A DNA stretch of 64,000 nucleotides from Xanthomonas sp. DAR 80977 (GTDB lineage Bacteria; Pseudomonadota; Gammaproteobacteria; Xanthomonadales; Xanthomonadaceae): NCBI RefSeq assembly GCF_041240605.1, contig NZ_CP162487.1, forward strand, positions 248,001 to 312,000, written 5' to 3'. Position 1 is the stretch's first letter. Each line of letters starts with the position of its first letter. Positions 27,700 through 36,429 of this stretch are shown here, one piece after another. The notes beneath the pieces are model-generated. The model had not been told where the DNA came from. It did no database searches and saw nothing but the letters and a program-made list of their open reading frames with translations. Made by a program: the position numbers and the translations under genes.

Positions 27700-28284
27700 A
27701 TGCCGATGCGTTACGGGTTGCATGCCATCGTGGGAAGCGCGTTGCTGATACTGGCCGGCTGCAGCAGTGCGCCGCCCGCCGCGCCGCCGCCGCCGCCAAA
27801 GGCGCCGCCGTTGCCGGTGAGCGGCACCGCGCAGCAGGCGCAGGCGGTGCTCGCCCCGGCCTCGGGCAGCCTGGTCAGCGGCAAGCTGTCCCTGGTGACG
27901 GCGCCCGGCGGCGTGCGCATCACCGGCACCCTCGGCGGCCTGCAGCCGAACCGCGGCTTCGCGTTCCACGTGCACGAGCGCGGCGATTGCAGCGCGGCCG
28001 ACGCCAGCAGCGCCGGCGGCCACTTCAACCCGCTCGGCGCGCCGCACGGCCGCGCCGGCAGCGGCCCGCACCATGCCGGCGACATGGACAACCTCAGCGC
28101 CAACGCCGACGGCGTCGCCCAGGTCGACGTGCTGCTGCACGGCGTGGTGCTCGGCGGCGGCGCGGCCAACGACATCGCCGGCCGTGCGCTGGTCGCGCAT
28201 GCCGACGCCGACGACTACCGCAGCCAGCCGGCCGGCAACGCCGGCGCGCGCGTGGCCTGCGGCGTGATCCGCGTGCTGCGCTGA
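27700..28284 (+). CDS. sodC: Cu/Zn superoxide dismutase, lipoprotein, copy 1
   Basis: 194 aa. A lipoprotein signal ends at LAGC, followed by a Pro/Ala linker. Metal ligands are seen as FHVHERGDC (two Cu histidines and the disulfide Cys), GGHFNP, PHGRAGSGPHHAGDMDN (bridging and Zn ligands) and a late HAD; GNAGARVACGVI carries the active-site arginine and the second disulfide Cys. It destroys superoxide in the periplasm, tethered to a membrane. AAGGAG at 27691 is three bases from this ATG and nine from ATG 27706, so translation may begin two codons later. A second sodC lies 72 bp downstream. Confidence 0.9.
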   Translation: MPMRYGLHAIVGSALLILAGCSSAPPAAPPPPPKAPPLPVSGTAQQAQAVLAPASGSLVSGKLSLVTAPGGVRITGTLGGLQPNRGFAFHVHERGDCSAADASSAGGHFNPLGAPHGRAGSGPHHAGDMDNLSANADGVAQVDVLLHGVVLGGGAANDIAGRALVAHADADDYRSQPAGNAGARVACGVIRVLR

Positions 28285-28356
28285 CCCCTTCATCCGCCCC
28301 GGGGCCTGCCCCGCGGCGAACGTCCGCATTCCGCGGCCCCTTCAAGGAGAACCACC

Positions 28357-29001
28357 ATGCGTACGCTTCCCACCGTCCTGTTCCTGGCCACCACCCTAGC
28401 GCTCGGCGCCTGCAAGCGCGAAGAAGCGCCGGCTGCCGATGCGCCCGCCGCGGCAACGACGCCGGCCGCCACCCCGGCACCGGCGGCCGAGCCGGCACCT
28501 GCCGCCGCCGCGGACACCCAGGCCGCCGCCAACGCCGCGCTGAGCCCGACCCAGGGCAACCAGGTCGCCGGCGAGGTCAAGTTCAATACGGTCGATGGCG
28601 TCGTGCACGTCACCGGCACCATCACCGGGCTCAAGCCCAACAGCGAGCACGGCTTCCATATCCACGAATTCGGCGACTGCAGCGCGCCGGACGGCAGCAG
28701 CGCCGGCGGCCATTTCAACCCGGCCAAGTCCGAGCACGGCCAGGTCAGCGCCGATCCGCACCACGGCGGCGACATGCCGAACCTGAAGGCCGACACCGAG
28801 GGCAAGGCCACGATCGACGCGGCGGTGTCCAACAACGTCAACATCGGCAAGGGCGACGGCTTCGACATCCTCAACCACGCGGTGATCGTCCATGCCGACC
28901 CGGACGACTACAAGACCCAGCCCACCGGCAACGCCGGCGGCCGCCTGGCCTGCGGCGTGATCAAGGGCAACGCGAGCGCGGCGGCCCCTTCCGCGCAGTA
29001 A
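28357..29001 (+). CDS. sodC: Cu/Zn superoxide dismutase, lipoprotein, copy 2
   Basis: 214 aa. Lipobox LGAC at about residue 19, then an Ala/Pro-rich spacer of about 35 residues, longer than in copy 1, which would hold the enzyme further from the membrane. All copper and zinc ligands are present: FHIHEFGDC, GGHFNP, DPHHGGDMPN and the late HAD; GNAGGRLACGVI holds the arginine and disulfide Cys. Together with the gene just upstream this is a tandem duplication that has diverged. AAGGAG ten bases upstream of the ATG sets the start. It is followed by a 600-bp repeat-rich gap. Confidence 0.91.
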   Translation: MRTLPTVLFLATTLALGACKREEAPAADAPAAATTPAATPAPAAEPAPAAAADTQAAANAALSPTQGNQVAGEVKFNTVDGVVHVTGTITGLKPNSEHGFHIHEFGDCSAPDGSSAGGHFNPAKSEHGQVSADPHHGGDMPNLKADTEGKATIDAAVSNNVNIGKGDGFDILNHAVIVHADPDDYKTQPTGNAGGRLACGVIKGNASAAAPSAQ

Positions 29002-29601
29002 GCGGCAGGTCGTCGCACGCCTGTGCAAGCGCGACGCCGGTGGCTTCGGGCCATCGGCGGCGACGGGGTCTGACGTCGGCAAATCCGCCGGCTTCGGAGC
29101 CGCCGGTCGGGATTGAAACCGCTTCTACGGCCCCTGTGCAGGGCGCCAGAAGGAAATGCGTCCGCTTGTGTAGGAGCGGCTTCAGCCGCGACGAGCGGAG
29201 TCGGGACGTTGGCCGGCTTCGGCAGCAGTCGGGACTGAAGTCCCTCCCACAGTGCACCCAGCCAGCGCGACGAACTCCCGTGTGGAAGCGACTTCAGTCG
29301 CGACGAGCGAAGCCGGGAAGTCGGCCGGCTTCGGTGCCCATCTGTGTCGATGGTTCGAGGCGGCATCTGCAGGGGAGGCTGCCTGCTTCGGCACAGGTCG
29401 GGTCGAAACCCCATCTACAGAACGCTCAGCGCCGAGCCGCAACGCCTGTGGGAGCGACTTCGGTCGCGACGCACGACGCGATAGACGGTGGCGTTGGACA
29501 GCATCGGCGCCGACGCGCTAATCGCAGGACCACGCGGCTAGAGCGCCGCAAGTTCGCTTGCGCGCCTCAGTCACCCGTGCCGCCCTGCGATCAAACGCGA
29601 T
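29002..29601. repeat. 600-bp spacer with six REP-like palindromes in alternating orientation
   Basis: No gene. REP-like copies lie at 29106-29130 (inverted), 29169-29193 (forward), 29229-29256 (inverted), 29281-29305 (forward), 29397-29420 (inverted) and 29447-29473 (forward). Forward copies read TGTAGGAGCGGCTTCAGCCG or the TGTGGGAGCGACTTCAGTCG variant; inverted copies begin GTCGGG and end CTCCCACAG or similar. The strict alternation means neighbouring copies can pair into longer stems. The spacers between also share GAAGTCGGCCGGCTTCGG-like text. Confidence 0.8.
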
Positions 29602-30489
29602 TCACGCCGCCAGCAACGCCTGCCTCGCGTCCTGCCCGGCCTCGCAATGCACGTACAGCACCGGCATGCCGTGCGCTTCCAGCACCGCGGCCAGTTGCCG
29701 CTGCCGCGCCAGGTATTGTTCGTAGACCCGCTGCAGGCGCTCGCAATCCTGCCGGTCGTGGGCGTAGTGCGCGCACCAGCTGGCCGGGTCGAACAGGGCC
29801 ATGCGCACCTCGCCGCCGCGGTAGCGCAGCAGCGGCTCGGGCGGGCTGGCCAGCCACTCTTCCTGCTCCGGCGCCAGCAGCGCGGTCTCGATCAGCGGCC
29901 ACAGCGGCGCCAGGCCCTGGTTGTCGTACTGCATCGACATCATCGCGGCCAGGTCGTTCGCGGTCAGGTAGCGCGCGTGTTCGATCTGCGCGCCGAACGC
30001 CTGCTGCGCCAGCAGCGCGGTGTCCGGCTGCGCCATGCCCTGCGCCAGCAGCACCTCTTCCAGCGCCTCGGCGACCGGCTGCAGCGTGTCGGCCGGCCCG
30101 CTGAGCAGGAACGGCACCACCCGCAGCGCGCCGCCGAGCAGCGCGGCATCGGCCTGGAACGGCAGCGGCACGGCGCCATCGGCATCGGCGCCGAACGCCA
30201 GCAGGCGCGGGCCGGCGTCGCGGCCGGGCGCGCGCGCGCGCAGCTCGTCCAGGCGCCGGTGCATCGGCCAGCCGGGGCGCAGCACCTCGGCCGGGTCGAA
30301 ATGCGCCCCGGCCAGGCTCAGCTCCAGCTCGCGCACCGCCGGCACCAGTTGCGCCAGGTCGCGGCCGACCTTCTCGGCCAGTTCCCCGGCCAGGGCATGC
30401 GGCAGCGCCGCGTGGGCCGGGGCGAGCCCGGCGGACAGTTCCAGGGCGATCACGCCGTGGGCATTCATGCTGGCAATGGCTTGGCTCAT
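29602..30489 (-). CDS. Conserved hypothetical protein, cytoplasmic
   Basis: 295 aa, Leu/Ala-rich, with no signal peptide or membrane helix and no motif I recognise. It contains several acidic, helical stretches (LAGELAEKVGRDLAQLVP, EALEEVLLAQGMAQPD) and ends near HGMPVLYVHCEAGQDARQALL. The coding frame has strong third-position GC and a plausible start at MSQAIAS 30489, so I take it as real. It diverges from the thiolase gene with about 100 bp between them. No function can be suggested from sequence alone. Confidence 0.6.
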   Translation of the reverse strand: MSQAIASMNAHGVIALELSAGLAPAHAALPHALAGELAEKVGRDLAQLVPAVRELELSLAGAHFDPAEVLRPGWPMHRRLDELRARAPGRDAGPRLLAFGADADGAVPLPFQADAALLGGALRVVPFLLSGPADTLQPVAEALEEVLLAQGMAQPDTALLAQQAFGAQIEHARYLTANDLAAMMSMQYDNQGLAPLWPLIETALLAPEQEEWLASPPEPLLRYRGGEVRMALFDPASWCAHYAHDRQDCERLQRVYEQYLARQRQLAAVLEAHGMPVLYVHCEAGQDARQALLAA

Positions 30490-30592
30490 GGCTTGGCGGT
30501 TGGCCCGTCGCGGGCGCAAAGCTACACTCGCTTCATTATGCCTGCGCTAACGTGCAGGCCATGTCCCCGACCCCCTCGCGCGAGGTAACCCC

Positions 30593-31873
30593 ATGCCAGT
30601 AGCCCGTCCCGTCGCCATTCTCGGCGGCGTCCGTATTCCGTTTTGCCGCCAGAACACGGCGTATGCGGATGTCGGGAACCTCGGCATGTCGGTGCGCACG
30701 CTGGGCGCGCTGGTCGAGCGCTACGGCCTGCACGGCCAGCAGCTGGGCGAGGTGGCGATGGGGGCGGTGATCAAGCACTCCAGCGACTGGAACCTGGGCC
30801 GCGAGGCGGCGCTGTCGTCGGGGCTGTCGCCGCTGACCCCGGGCATCACCCTGCAGCGCGCCTGCGGCACCAGCCTGGACAGCGTCATTACCGTGGCCAA
30901 CAAGATCGCGCTGGGGCAGATCGAGTCGGGCATCGGCGGCGGCTCGGACACCACCTCCGAGGTGCCGATCGTGTACGGCAAGAAGCTGCGCGCGCGGCTG
31001 CTGGCCGCCAACCGCGCCAAGAGCACCGGCGACAAGATCCGCGCGCTGACCCGCAGCTTCAAGTTCGCCGAACTCAAGCCGGAGTTCCCGGGCGTGGCCG
31101 AGCCGCGCACCGGCAAGAGCATGGGCGACCACTGCGAGGACATGGCCAAGCAGTGGAACATCTCGCGCGACTCGCAGGACGCCTGGGCGGTGTCCTCGCA
31201 CCACAAACTGGCCGCCGCCTACGAACGCGGCTTCTTCGCCGACCTGATCGCGCCGTTCCGCGGCGTGGAGCGCGACAACATCCTGCGCGCCGACACCTCG
31301 CTGGAGAAGCTCGCCACGCTGAAGCCGGCGTTCGACAAGATCAGCGGCCGCGGCACCCTGACCGCGGCCAATTCCACCCCGCTGACCGACGGCGCCGCGG
31401 CGGTGCTGCTGGCCTCTGAGGAATGGGCGCAGGCGCACGGCCACGTGCCGCTGGCCTACCTGCGCGATGCGCAGGTCGCGGCGGTGGACTTCGTGCACGG
31501 CGAAGGCCTGCTGATGGCGCCGACCATCGCCGTGCCGGACATGCTCAAGCGCCACGGCCTGCGCCTGCAGGACTTCGACATCTACGAGATCCACGAAGCC
31601 TTCGCCGCGCAGGTGCTGTGCACGCTGCGCGCCTGGGAGAGCGAGGACTACTGCCGCACCCGGCTGGGCCTGGACGCGCCGCTGGGGCAGATCGATCCGG
31701 CCAAGATCAACCCGCTGGGGTCCTCGCTGGCCACCGGCCACCCGTTCGCGGCGACCGGCGCGCGCATCGTCGCCACCGTGGCCAAGCAGCTGGTGGAACG
31801 CGGCGGCGGCCGCGCGCTGATCTCGATCTGCACCGCCGGCGGCATGGGCGTGGTGGCGATCGTCGAGCGCTGA
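30593..31873 (+). CDS. fadI: Acetyl-CoA C-acyltransferase (thiolase, FadI-like)
   Basis: 426 aa, fitting the FadI/trifunctional-beta type (about 430 aa) rather than the 390-aa FadA type. The acyl-accepting cysteine is in LQRACGTSLDS near residue 93, GHPFAATGARI holds the second catalytic histidine, and CTAGGMGV the base cysteine. The segment ANSTPLTDGAAAVLLAS is conserved. It cleaves 3-ketoacyl-CoA in beta-oxidation or works in reverse in acetoacetyl-CoA synthesis. No fadJ or dehydrogenase neighbours it. GAGG a few bases ahead of the ATG fits. Confidence 0.88.
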   Translation: MPVARPVAILGGVRIPFCRQNTAYADVGNLGMSVRTLGALVERYGLHGQQLGEVAMGAVIKHSSDWNLGREAALSSGLSPLTPGITLQRACGTSLDSVITVANKIALGQIESGIGGGSDTTSEVPIVYGKKLRARLLAANRAKSTGDKIRALTRSFKFAELKPEFPGVAEPRTGKSMGDHCEDMAKQWNISRDSQDAWAVSSHHKLAAAYERGFFADLIAPFRGVERDNILRADTSLEKLATLKPAFDKISGRGTLTAANSTPLTDGAAAVLLASEEWAQAHGHVPLAYLRDAQVAAVDFVHGEGLLMAPTIAVPDMLKRHGLRLQDFDIYEIHEAFAAQVLCTLRAWESEDYCRTRLGLDAPLGQIDPAKINPLGSSLATGHPFAATGARIVATVAKQLVERGGGRALISICTAGGMGVVAIVER

Positions 31874-31889
31874 ACGCAGACCCGGGATA

Positions 31890-31914
31890 CGGGCGCGCGT
31901 CTCCCGCGCGCCCG
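31890..31914. terminator. GC-rich hairpin after the thiolase gene (weak terminator)
   Basis: A perfect 10-bp stem, CGGGCGCGCG with CGCGCGCCCG, around TCTCC, shortly after the thiolase stop. No T run follows, so termination would be inefficient or Rho-assisted. Confidence 0.4.
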
Positions 31915-32053
31915 GCCGTGCCGGCGCGCCGCGGCGCGATCCGATTCGCCGTCCTCGCCATCGGCGCTTATCGCCGCGCATCCGCCGCGTTACCATGCGC
32001 GCCGATTCGCCTGCGCCACGCAGGCGGCACGCGGTGCGCAGGGGGCGCATGCC

Positions 32054-32626
32054 ATGAGCCAGCAGGACAGTTTCAATCCGTACCAGGCGCCCGACGCCGT
32101 CATCCAGCCCGCGACGCTGCCGCCGCCGCTGCCCGGCGAGGCGCTGTGGCGCGACGGCAAGGATCTGCTGTGCCTGCGCGATACGCCGTTCCCGGCGCAT
32201 TGCGTGAAGTGCGGCGTGGCGCTGCGCAACGACGAACTGAAGAAGCGCACGTTCTACTGGCATGCGCCGGGATGGTACGTGCTGATCCTGGTCAGCATCG
32301 TGATCTACGCGATTGCGGCGTTGATCGCGCGCAAGCGCAGCAGCCACGTGCTCGGGATGTGCGCGGAGCACCGGCACCGGCGCAACCGTTTCGTGCTGCT
32401 CACCGCCGGCGCATTCCTCGCCGGTCCGCTGCTGGGATTCGGCGTCGGCGGCGACCTTGGGCTGTGGCTGGGAGTGATCGTGTTCCTGGGCATGCTGATC
32501 GCCGGCATGATCGGCGCGCGCATCCTGGTGCCGCGGCGCATGGACGAGCGCTATGCGCGCTACAGGGGCGTGGCGCCTGCGTTCCTGGCGCGCCTGCCGA
32601 CGCTGCCGCCCGCGTTGCGGCGCTGA
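32054..32626 (+). CDS. Inner-membrane hypothetical with zinc-ribbon-like cysteines
   Basis: 190 aa. Residues 45-58 hold an FPAHCVKCGVAL cysteine pair resembling half of a zinc ribbon. Two or three membrane helices follow (YVLILVSIVIYAIAALIA near 75-92, FVLLTAGAFLAGPLLGFGVG near 113-132, LGVIVFLGMLIAGMIGA near 138-155), ending in a basic tail. A further CAEHRHRRNR between the helices might supply more ligands. I do not recognise the family. The gene stands alone between the thiolase gene and the converging hemY. Confidence 0.62.
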   Translation: MSQQDSFNPYQAPDAVIQPATLPPPLPGEALWRDGKDLLCLRDTPFPAHCVKCGVALRNDELKKRTFYWHAPGWYVLILVSIVIYAIAALIARKRSSHVLGMCAEHRHRRNRFVLLTAGAFLAGPLLGFGVGGDLGLWLGVIVFLGMLIAGMIGARILVPRRMDERYARYRGVAPAFLARLPTLPPALRR

Positions 32627-32740
32627 GGTCGGTGCGGCCGGCCAGGCGCCGGCCTTGCGATCATCGAACCGGGAAGCCGGCGCCGGCCGCAGCCGACGCC
32701 TGTCTCCCTCGACGGCGCGTCGTCCCGGGCGCCGCCGGCC

Positions 32741-34012
32741 TCATTCCTGCAGGCGCGGGAATCCATGTTCGTCGCGGCGCTCGGCGAGGCCCGGCTCCGG
32801 ATCGAGCGGGACCACCGGCGCGGTGATGGCCTCGGGCAGCGGCTGCGCGGGTTCGCCGCGCTGCACGCGCAATGCGTTGGCGTAGCAGCGCTGCGCCATC
32901 AGCATGTCGCCGGCGTCGGCGTAGCCATCGCCGAACGCCTCCCAGGCCTCGGCGCCGGCGCCCAGCGCCAGCGCGCGGTGCAGGAACTCCTCCGACTGCG
33001 GCCACTGTTGCTGCTGACGCGCCAGCCGCGCCAGGGTCAGCAGCAGGCCCGGGCTGTCCGGATGGCTCTGCAGCCAGCGCTGCGCGCTGGCGCGGCGCGA
33101 ATCGTATTTCTCCACCGGCAGGCGCCCATACAGCGCCGCCAGGCCTTCGTCCCAGCGCGTCTCCAGCGCCTGCTCCACGCTGCGCAGCGCCGCGTCGTCC
33201 CAGTGCAGCGCGGCGGCGCGGACCGCGTAGGCCTCGACCACCGCCGGTTCGCTGCGCAGCGACTTGGGCAGGCTTTCCCAGCGCTCGGCCAGCGCGTTGG
33301 CATCGGTCGCCTGTTGCAGCGAGGCCGCGGCCAGGCGCGCTTCCAGCGGGCCGATCGCGTCCAGCGGCAGCGCCTGCTGCTGGCGGATCGCGCCGAGCTG
33401 TCCGTAGGCTTCGCCGGCGCGGCCGATGCTGGCCAGCGCCTCGGTGCGCAACAGCAGCCCGCGTGGCGGCAACGGCTGCGCCGTTGCCACGTCCAGCGCA
33501 TTGATCGCATCGACCGGACGCTGCTGGGCCAGGTGGCGTTCGCCCTGCAGCAGCGCGTGCACGCCCGCGTCGCGCTCGGCGAGGCGTTGCAGGTAGCCGC
33601 TGGCGGCCTCCGCGTCGGCGCGCGCGTCGGCCGCGCGCACCGCCGCGACCAGGGCGATGGCGCTGACCTCGGGATCCTCCGCGGCGGCGTTCAATTGCTT
33701 GTCGGCGCGCGTCCACTGGCCGTTGTGCAGCGCGGTCAGGCCGTCGATCAGGCGCGCGCGCGACTGCTTGCGGCGATGCCGGCCCCAGGCGCGGAACGGG
33801 AAGCTGAGCAGGTTCCACAGCAGCCACAGCGCCAGGAAGGCGATCACCAACAGCAGCGCCGCCTGCGGCAGCGGCGAGATGTAGTCGTTGCCGCCGGCGC
33901 GCACGATCACCTCGCCCAGGTCGCCCAGCCTGTCCTGCGCCAGCCATTGCGCGCCGATCACGCCCAGCGCGATCACCACCAGCAACACGATCACGGAACG
34001 TAGCGATTTCAT
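32741..34012 (-). CDS. hemY: HemY-type inner-membrane TPR protein
   Basis: 423 aa, with two membrane helices in the first 65 residues (VIVLLVVIALGVIGAQWLA and AALLLVIAFLALWLLWNLL) and a TPR domain after them, the layout of enterobacterial HemY (not the Bacillus oxidase of that name). Conserved phrases are FPFRAWGRHRRKQSR and GLTALHNGQWTRADKQL. Its role in late haem synthesis is thought to be scaffolding; the mechanism is unsettled. ATG overlaps the hemX stop by the ATGA tetranucleotide, and hemD lies upstream, so the three are one operon read leftward. Confidence 0.85.
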   Translation of the reverse strand: MKSLRSVIVLLVVIALGVIGAQWLAQDRLGDLGEVIVRAGGNDYISPLPQAALLLVIAFLALWLLWNLLSFPFRAWGRHRRKQSRARLIDGLTALHNGQWTRADKQLNAAAEDPEVSAIALVAAVRAADARADAEAASGYLQRLAERDAGVHALLQGERHLAQQRPVDAINALDVATAQPLPPRGLLLRTEALASIGRAGEAYGQLGAIRQQQALPLDAIGPLEARLAAASLQQATDANALAERWESLPKSLRSEPAVVEAYAVRAAALHWDDAALRSVEQALETRWDEGLAALYGRLPVEKYDSRRASAQRWLQSHPDSPGLLLTLARLARQQQQWPQSEEFLHRALALGAGAEAWEAFGDGYADAGDMLMAQRCYANALRVQRGEPAQPLPEAITAPVVPLDPEPGLAERRDEHGFPRLQE

Positions 34013-34986
34013 GGTTGGCTCCTTACGTCGCGCATGCTGCGCAACTGCTGCAGGGTGGTGCCCAGCTCGGGAATGGCGGGGCGCAGGGCGGCGTTGCGCA
34101 GGGTCTGCAGCGTGGCGCGGCGTTCGCGCAGCGGCGCCGAATCCGGCCACAGGCGCTGCAGCCAGGTGCCGGCGCGGGCCAGCGCGCTGCGGTAGCCGCG
34201 CGCATCGCCGCGTTCCAGCGCGGCGCGCGCCAGGCTCAGGTCCAGCTGCAGCGCGTCGCGCGCGGCGATCCGCTCCGAGCGCGCGGCCAGCACGCCGCCC
34301 TGCGCCGGGCGGATCTTGACCAGCGGCGACAGCAGCCGCTGCCACAGCGGCGCCTGCGCCTGTTCGGGCAGTTGCGTGGGCAATGCGTCCAGGCTGGCGG
34401 CGAAGGCGTCCAGCTGCGCCGACAGGCGCGCCTGCGGCCCGTCGCCGAGCGCGTCCAGCGCGGTGCGCTCCTGCAGCAGCACCTGGCGCAGATTGAGGTA
34501 GCGCGGATCGTCCACGCCTTCCAGCACGCCGCCGGCCAGCGCATAGGCGCGGCGTGCGCCCTGGGTATCGCCGGCCACGTCCAGGCGCTGCTGGCCCTGG
34601 CTCAGCAGCAGTTCCACCTCGTCCAGGCGCAGCGCCTGCGCGCCGTGGCGATTGGAGTCGGCGAGCTTGGCCACGTTGTCCTCGAGCAGCGCGCTGCGCT
34701 GGCTCAGGCCGAGCATCTCGTCGCGCAGCACGCGGTTGGTGCTGGCCGCGTCCTGCACCCGCTGCACGGTGGCGCGCTGGTCGCGGCGCAGCGTGTCCAG
34801 ATTCTGTTGCAGCGCCTGCAACTGCAGTTGCGTCTCGGACTGCTCGGCCAGCGCGCGCGCATTGCGCGCCTGCCACCAGTCCCAGCCGCGCCAGCCGGCC
34901 AGCGCGAGCGCCGCCAGCATGGCCAGCACCAGCAGCAGCCAGATCCAGCGCGTGGAGCGGCGGGGCGTGGGCGAGATTTCGGTCAT
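34009..34986 (-). CDS. hemX: HemX-type membrane protein (uroporphyrinogen operon)
   Basis: 325 aa. One membrane helix at about residues 14-32 (WIWLLLVLAMLAALALAGW) is followed by a coiled-coil region (EQSETQLQLQALQQNLDTLR and further heptads to about 110) and a helical domain, matching proteobacterial HemX. Although once listed as a methyltransferase, this family lacks a SAM motif and is regarded as a structural partner. AAGG nine bases upstream favours ATG 34986 over ATG 34995. It overlaps hemY by four bases and lies 116 bp after hemD. Confidence 0.85.
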   Translation of the reverse strand: MTEISPTPRRSTRWIWLLLVLAMLAALALAGWRGWDWWQARNARALAEQSETQLQLQALQQNLDTLRRDQRATVQRVQDAASTNRVLRDEMLGLSQRSALLEDNVAKLADSNRHGAQALRLDEVELLLSQGQQRLDVAGDTQGARRAYALAGGVLEGVDDPRYLNLRQVLLQERTALDALGDGPQARLSAQLDAFAASLDALPTQLPEQAQAPLWQRLLSPLVKIRPAQGGVLAARSERIAARDALQLDLSLARAALERGDARGYRSALARAGTWLQRLWPDSAPLRERRATLQTLRNAALRPAIPELGTTLQQLRSMRDVRSQP

Positions 34987-35102
34987 CGGCGGCATCCTTG
35001 TGGCGCTGCGTCCCGTCGCGCCGATGGCGACGGCCGGACGCACGGCACGCGGGAGCATGGCGTGAGCGGCACCGCGGCCGCAAGCCGCTTGCCGGCCCGC
35101 GT

Positions 35103-35879
35103 TCAGCGAGGTGGCGAGCGCGTCACGATCGCGGCGGCGGCCGTGGCCAGTTGCCGCGGCAATGGCCCGGCGGCGCGGGCGATGTCGGCGAAGCCGAGTT
35201 CGGCCGCCTGCGCGGCCAGCCGCGCGCTGGCCGCGACCAGCGGCCGCGCCCGCCATGCCGCGGCCAGATCGTCGGGCAGCTGCGCCAGCACCAGCCGCAG
35301 CGCTTCGCCGCTGCTCAGCGCCAGCACGCCCGGGGCGGCGCCGCGCAGCTGCGCGATGCGCGCCGCGGTCAAGCGCAACGGCACCCGGCAGTAGACGTCG
35401 GCGCGCTGCAGCGGCGTGCCGCGCGCCTGCAGCTGCGCGGCGATCAGGCCGCGCCCGCCCGGCGCGGTGACCAGGCCGACGGCGCCGTCGATGGCGGCCA
35501 GCTGCGGCAGCGCGAGCAGGCCGTCGCTGTCCATCCGGGCCGGCACCGCGACCTGCGCGATGCCATGGCGGCGCAGCGCGCGCGCGGTGCCGGCGCCCAC
35601 CGCCAGCCAGCATTGCCCGGGCGCGGCCGCCAGCGGCTGCAGCGCCGCGGCCGCGCGCACCGCCGCCGGGCTGCTGAAGACCACCCGCGGCGCGGCCAGC
35701 GCCAGCGCCAGCGCGGCGCGCGTGGCGTCGTCGGCGCAGGCCTGCAGGCGCCAGGGCGACACCGCCAGCAGCCGCGCGCCGACCCGCGCCGCCGCGCGCC
35801 GCAGCGGCGCGTGCTCGCCTTGCGGGCGCAGCGAGATCAGGGTCCAGGCCGCGGCGGCCGCGGTTGCATGTGCGCTCAT
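35103..35879 (-). CDS. hemD: Uroporphyrinogen-III synthase
   Basis: 258 aa, the normal HemD length. The sequence is weakly conserved in this family; supporting features are the N-terminal LISLRPQGEHAPLRR (flavour of the RP..Q motif), VVFSSPAAVRAAA near residue 68, LVTAPGGRGLIAAQL near 138, and VLALSSGEALRLVL near 185. It cyclises hydroxymethylbilane to uroporphyrinogen III. The neighbours hemX and hemY make the call secure. hemC, which precedes hemD in many proteobacteria, is absent here; a thioesterase gene diverges instead. Confidence 0.85.
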   Translation of the reverse strand: MSAHATAAAAAWTLISLRPQGEHAPLRRAAARVGARLLAVSPWRLQACADDATRAALALALAAPRVVFSSPAAVRAAAALQPLAAAPGQCWLAVGAGTARALRRHGIAQVAVPARMDSDGLLALPQLAAIDGAVGLVTAPGGRGLIAAQLQARGTPLQRADVYCRVPLRLTAARIAQLRGAAPGVLALSSGEALRLVLAQLPDDLAAAWRARPLVAASARLAAQAAELGFADIARAAGPLPRQLATAAAAIVTRSPPR

Positions 35880-35921
35880 GCCAGGCATTATGCGAGCCCC
35901 TCCCGGCAGCACAATCGCACC

Positions 35922-36392
35922 ATGGCAGCGGATCTTCCTTTCGATGCGTTCCTGCAGCAGTTGCAGCGGCAGTTCGAGGCGATGCCGCCGGTGGCGGCGC
36001 TGCAGGTCGCGCTGCACGGCTACGCCGAGCAGCGCCTGCACCTGGCCGCGCCGCTGGCGGCCAACCTCAACGACAAGGGCAATGCCTTCGGCGGCAGCCT
36101 CGGCTCGGTGATGACCCTGGCCGGCTGGGCGCTGGTCAATTGCGAACTGCACCGCGCCGGCTTGCAGGCCGACGTCTACGTCGCCGATACCCAGGTGCGC
36201 TACCTGGCGCCGCTGTACGCCGACCTGCACGCGCAGGCCAGCGCCGATGCGGAGGCCGACTGGGACACGTTCGTGCAGACCTTCCGCCAGCGCGGCCGTG
36301 CCCGGATCGGCATCCGCGCGCAGGTCGGGCCGGCCGCCGGCGCCGCGGCGGCGACGCTGAGCGGGCGCTTCGTCGCCATCGCGAAAGGGTAG
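35922..36392 (+). CDS. Thioesterase-like hotdog protein (YiiD C-terminal domain family)
   Basis: 156 aa. The signature LNDKGNAFGGSLGSVMTLAGWALV near residue 50 (abbreviated: NDKGNAFGGS) is that of the putative thioesterase domain found at the C-terminus of E. coli YiiD and as stand-alone proteins. VADTQVRYLAPLYADLHA and the C-terminal LSGRFVAIAKG are also typical. Probably an acyl-CoA or acyl-carrier hydrolase; substrate unknown. It diverges from hemD with 42 bp between starts, so their promoters overlap. Confidence 0.78.
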   Translation: MAADLPFDAFLQQLQRQFEAMPPVAALQVALHGYAEQRLHLAAPLAANLNDKGNAFGGSLGSVMTLAGWALVNCELHRAGLQADVYVADTQVRYLAPLYADLHAQASADAEADWDTFVQTFRQRGRARIGIRAQVGPAAGAAAATLSGRFVAIAKG

Positions 36393-36429
36393 GATGCGCG
36401 CACCGCTCGCGCCTACCCGGGGATCCGCC

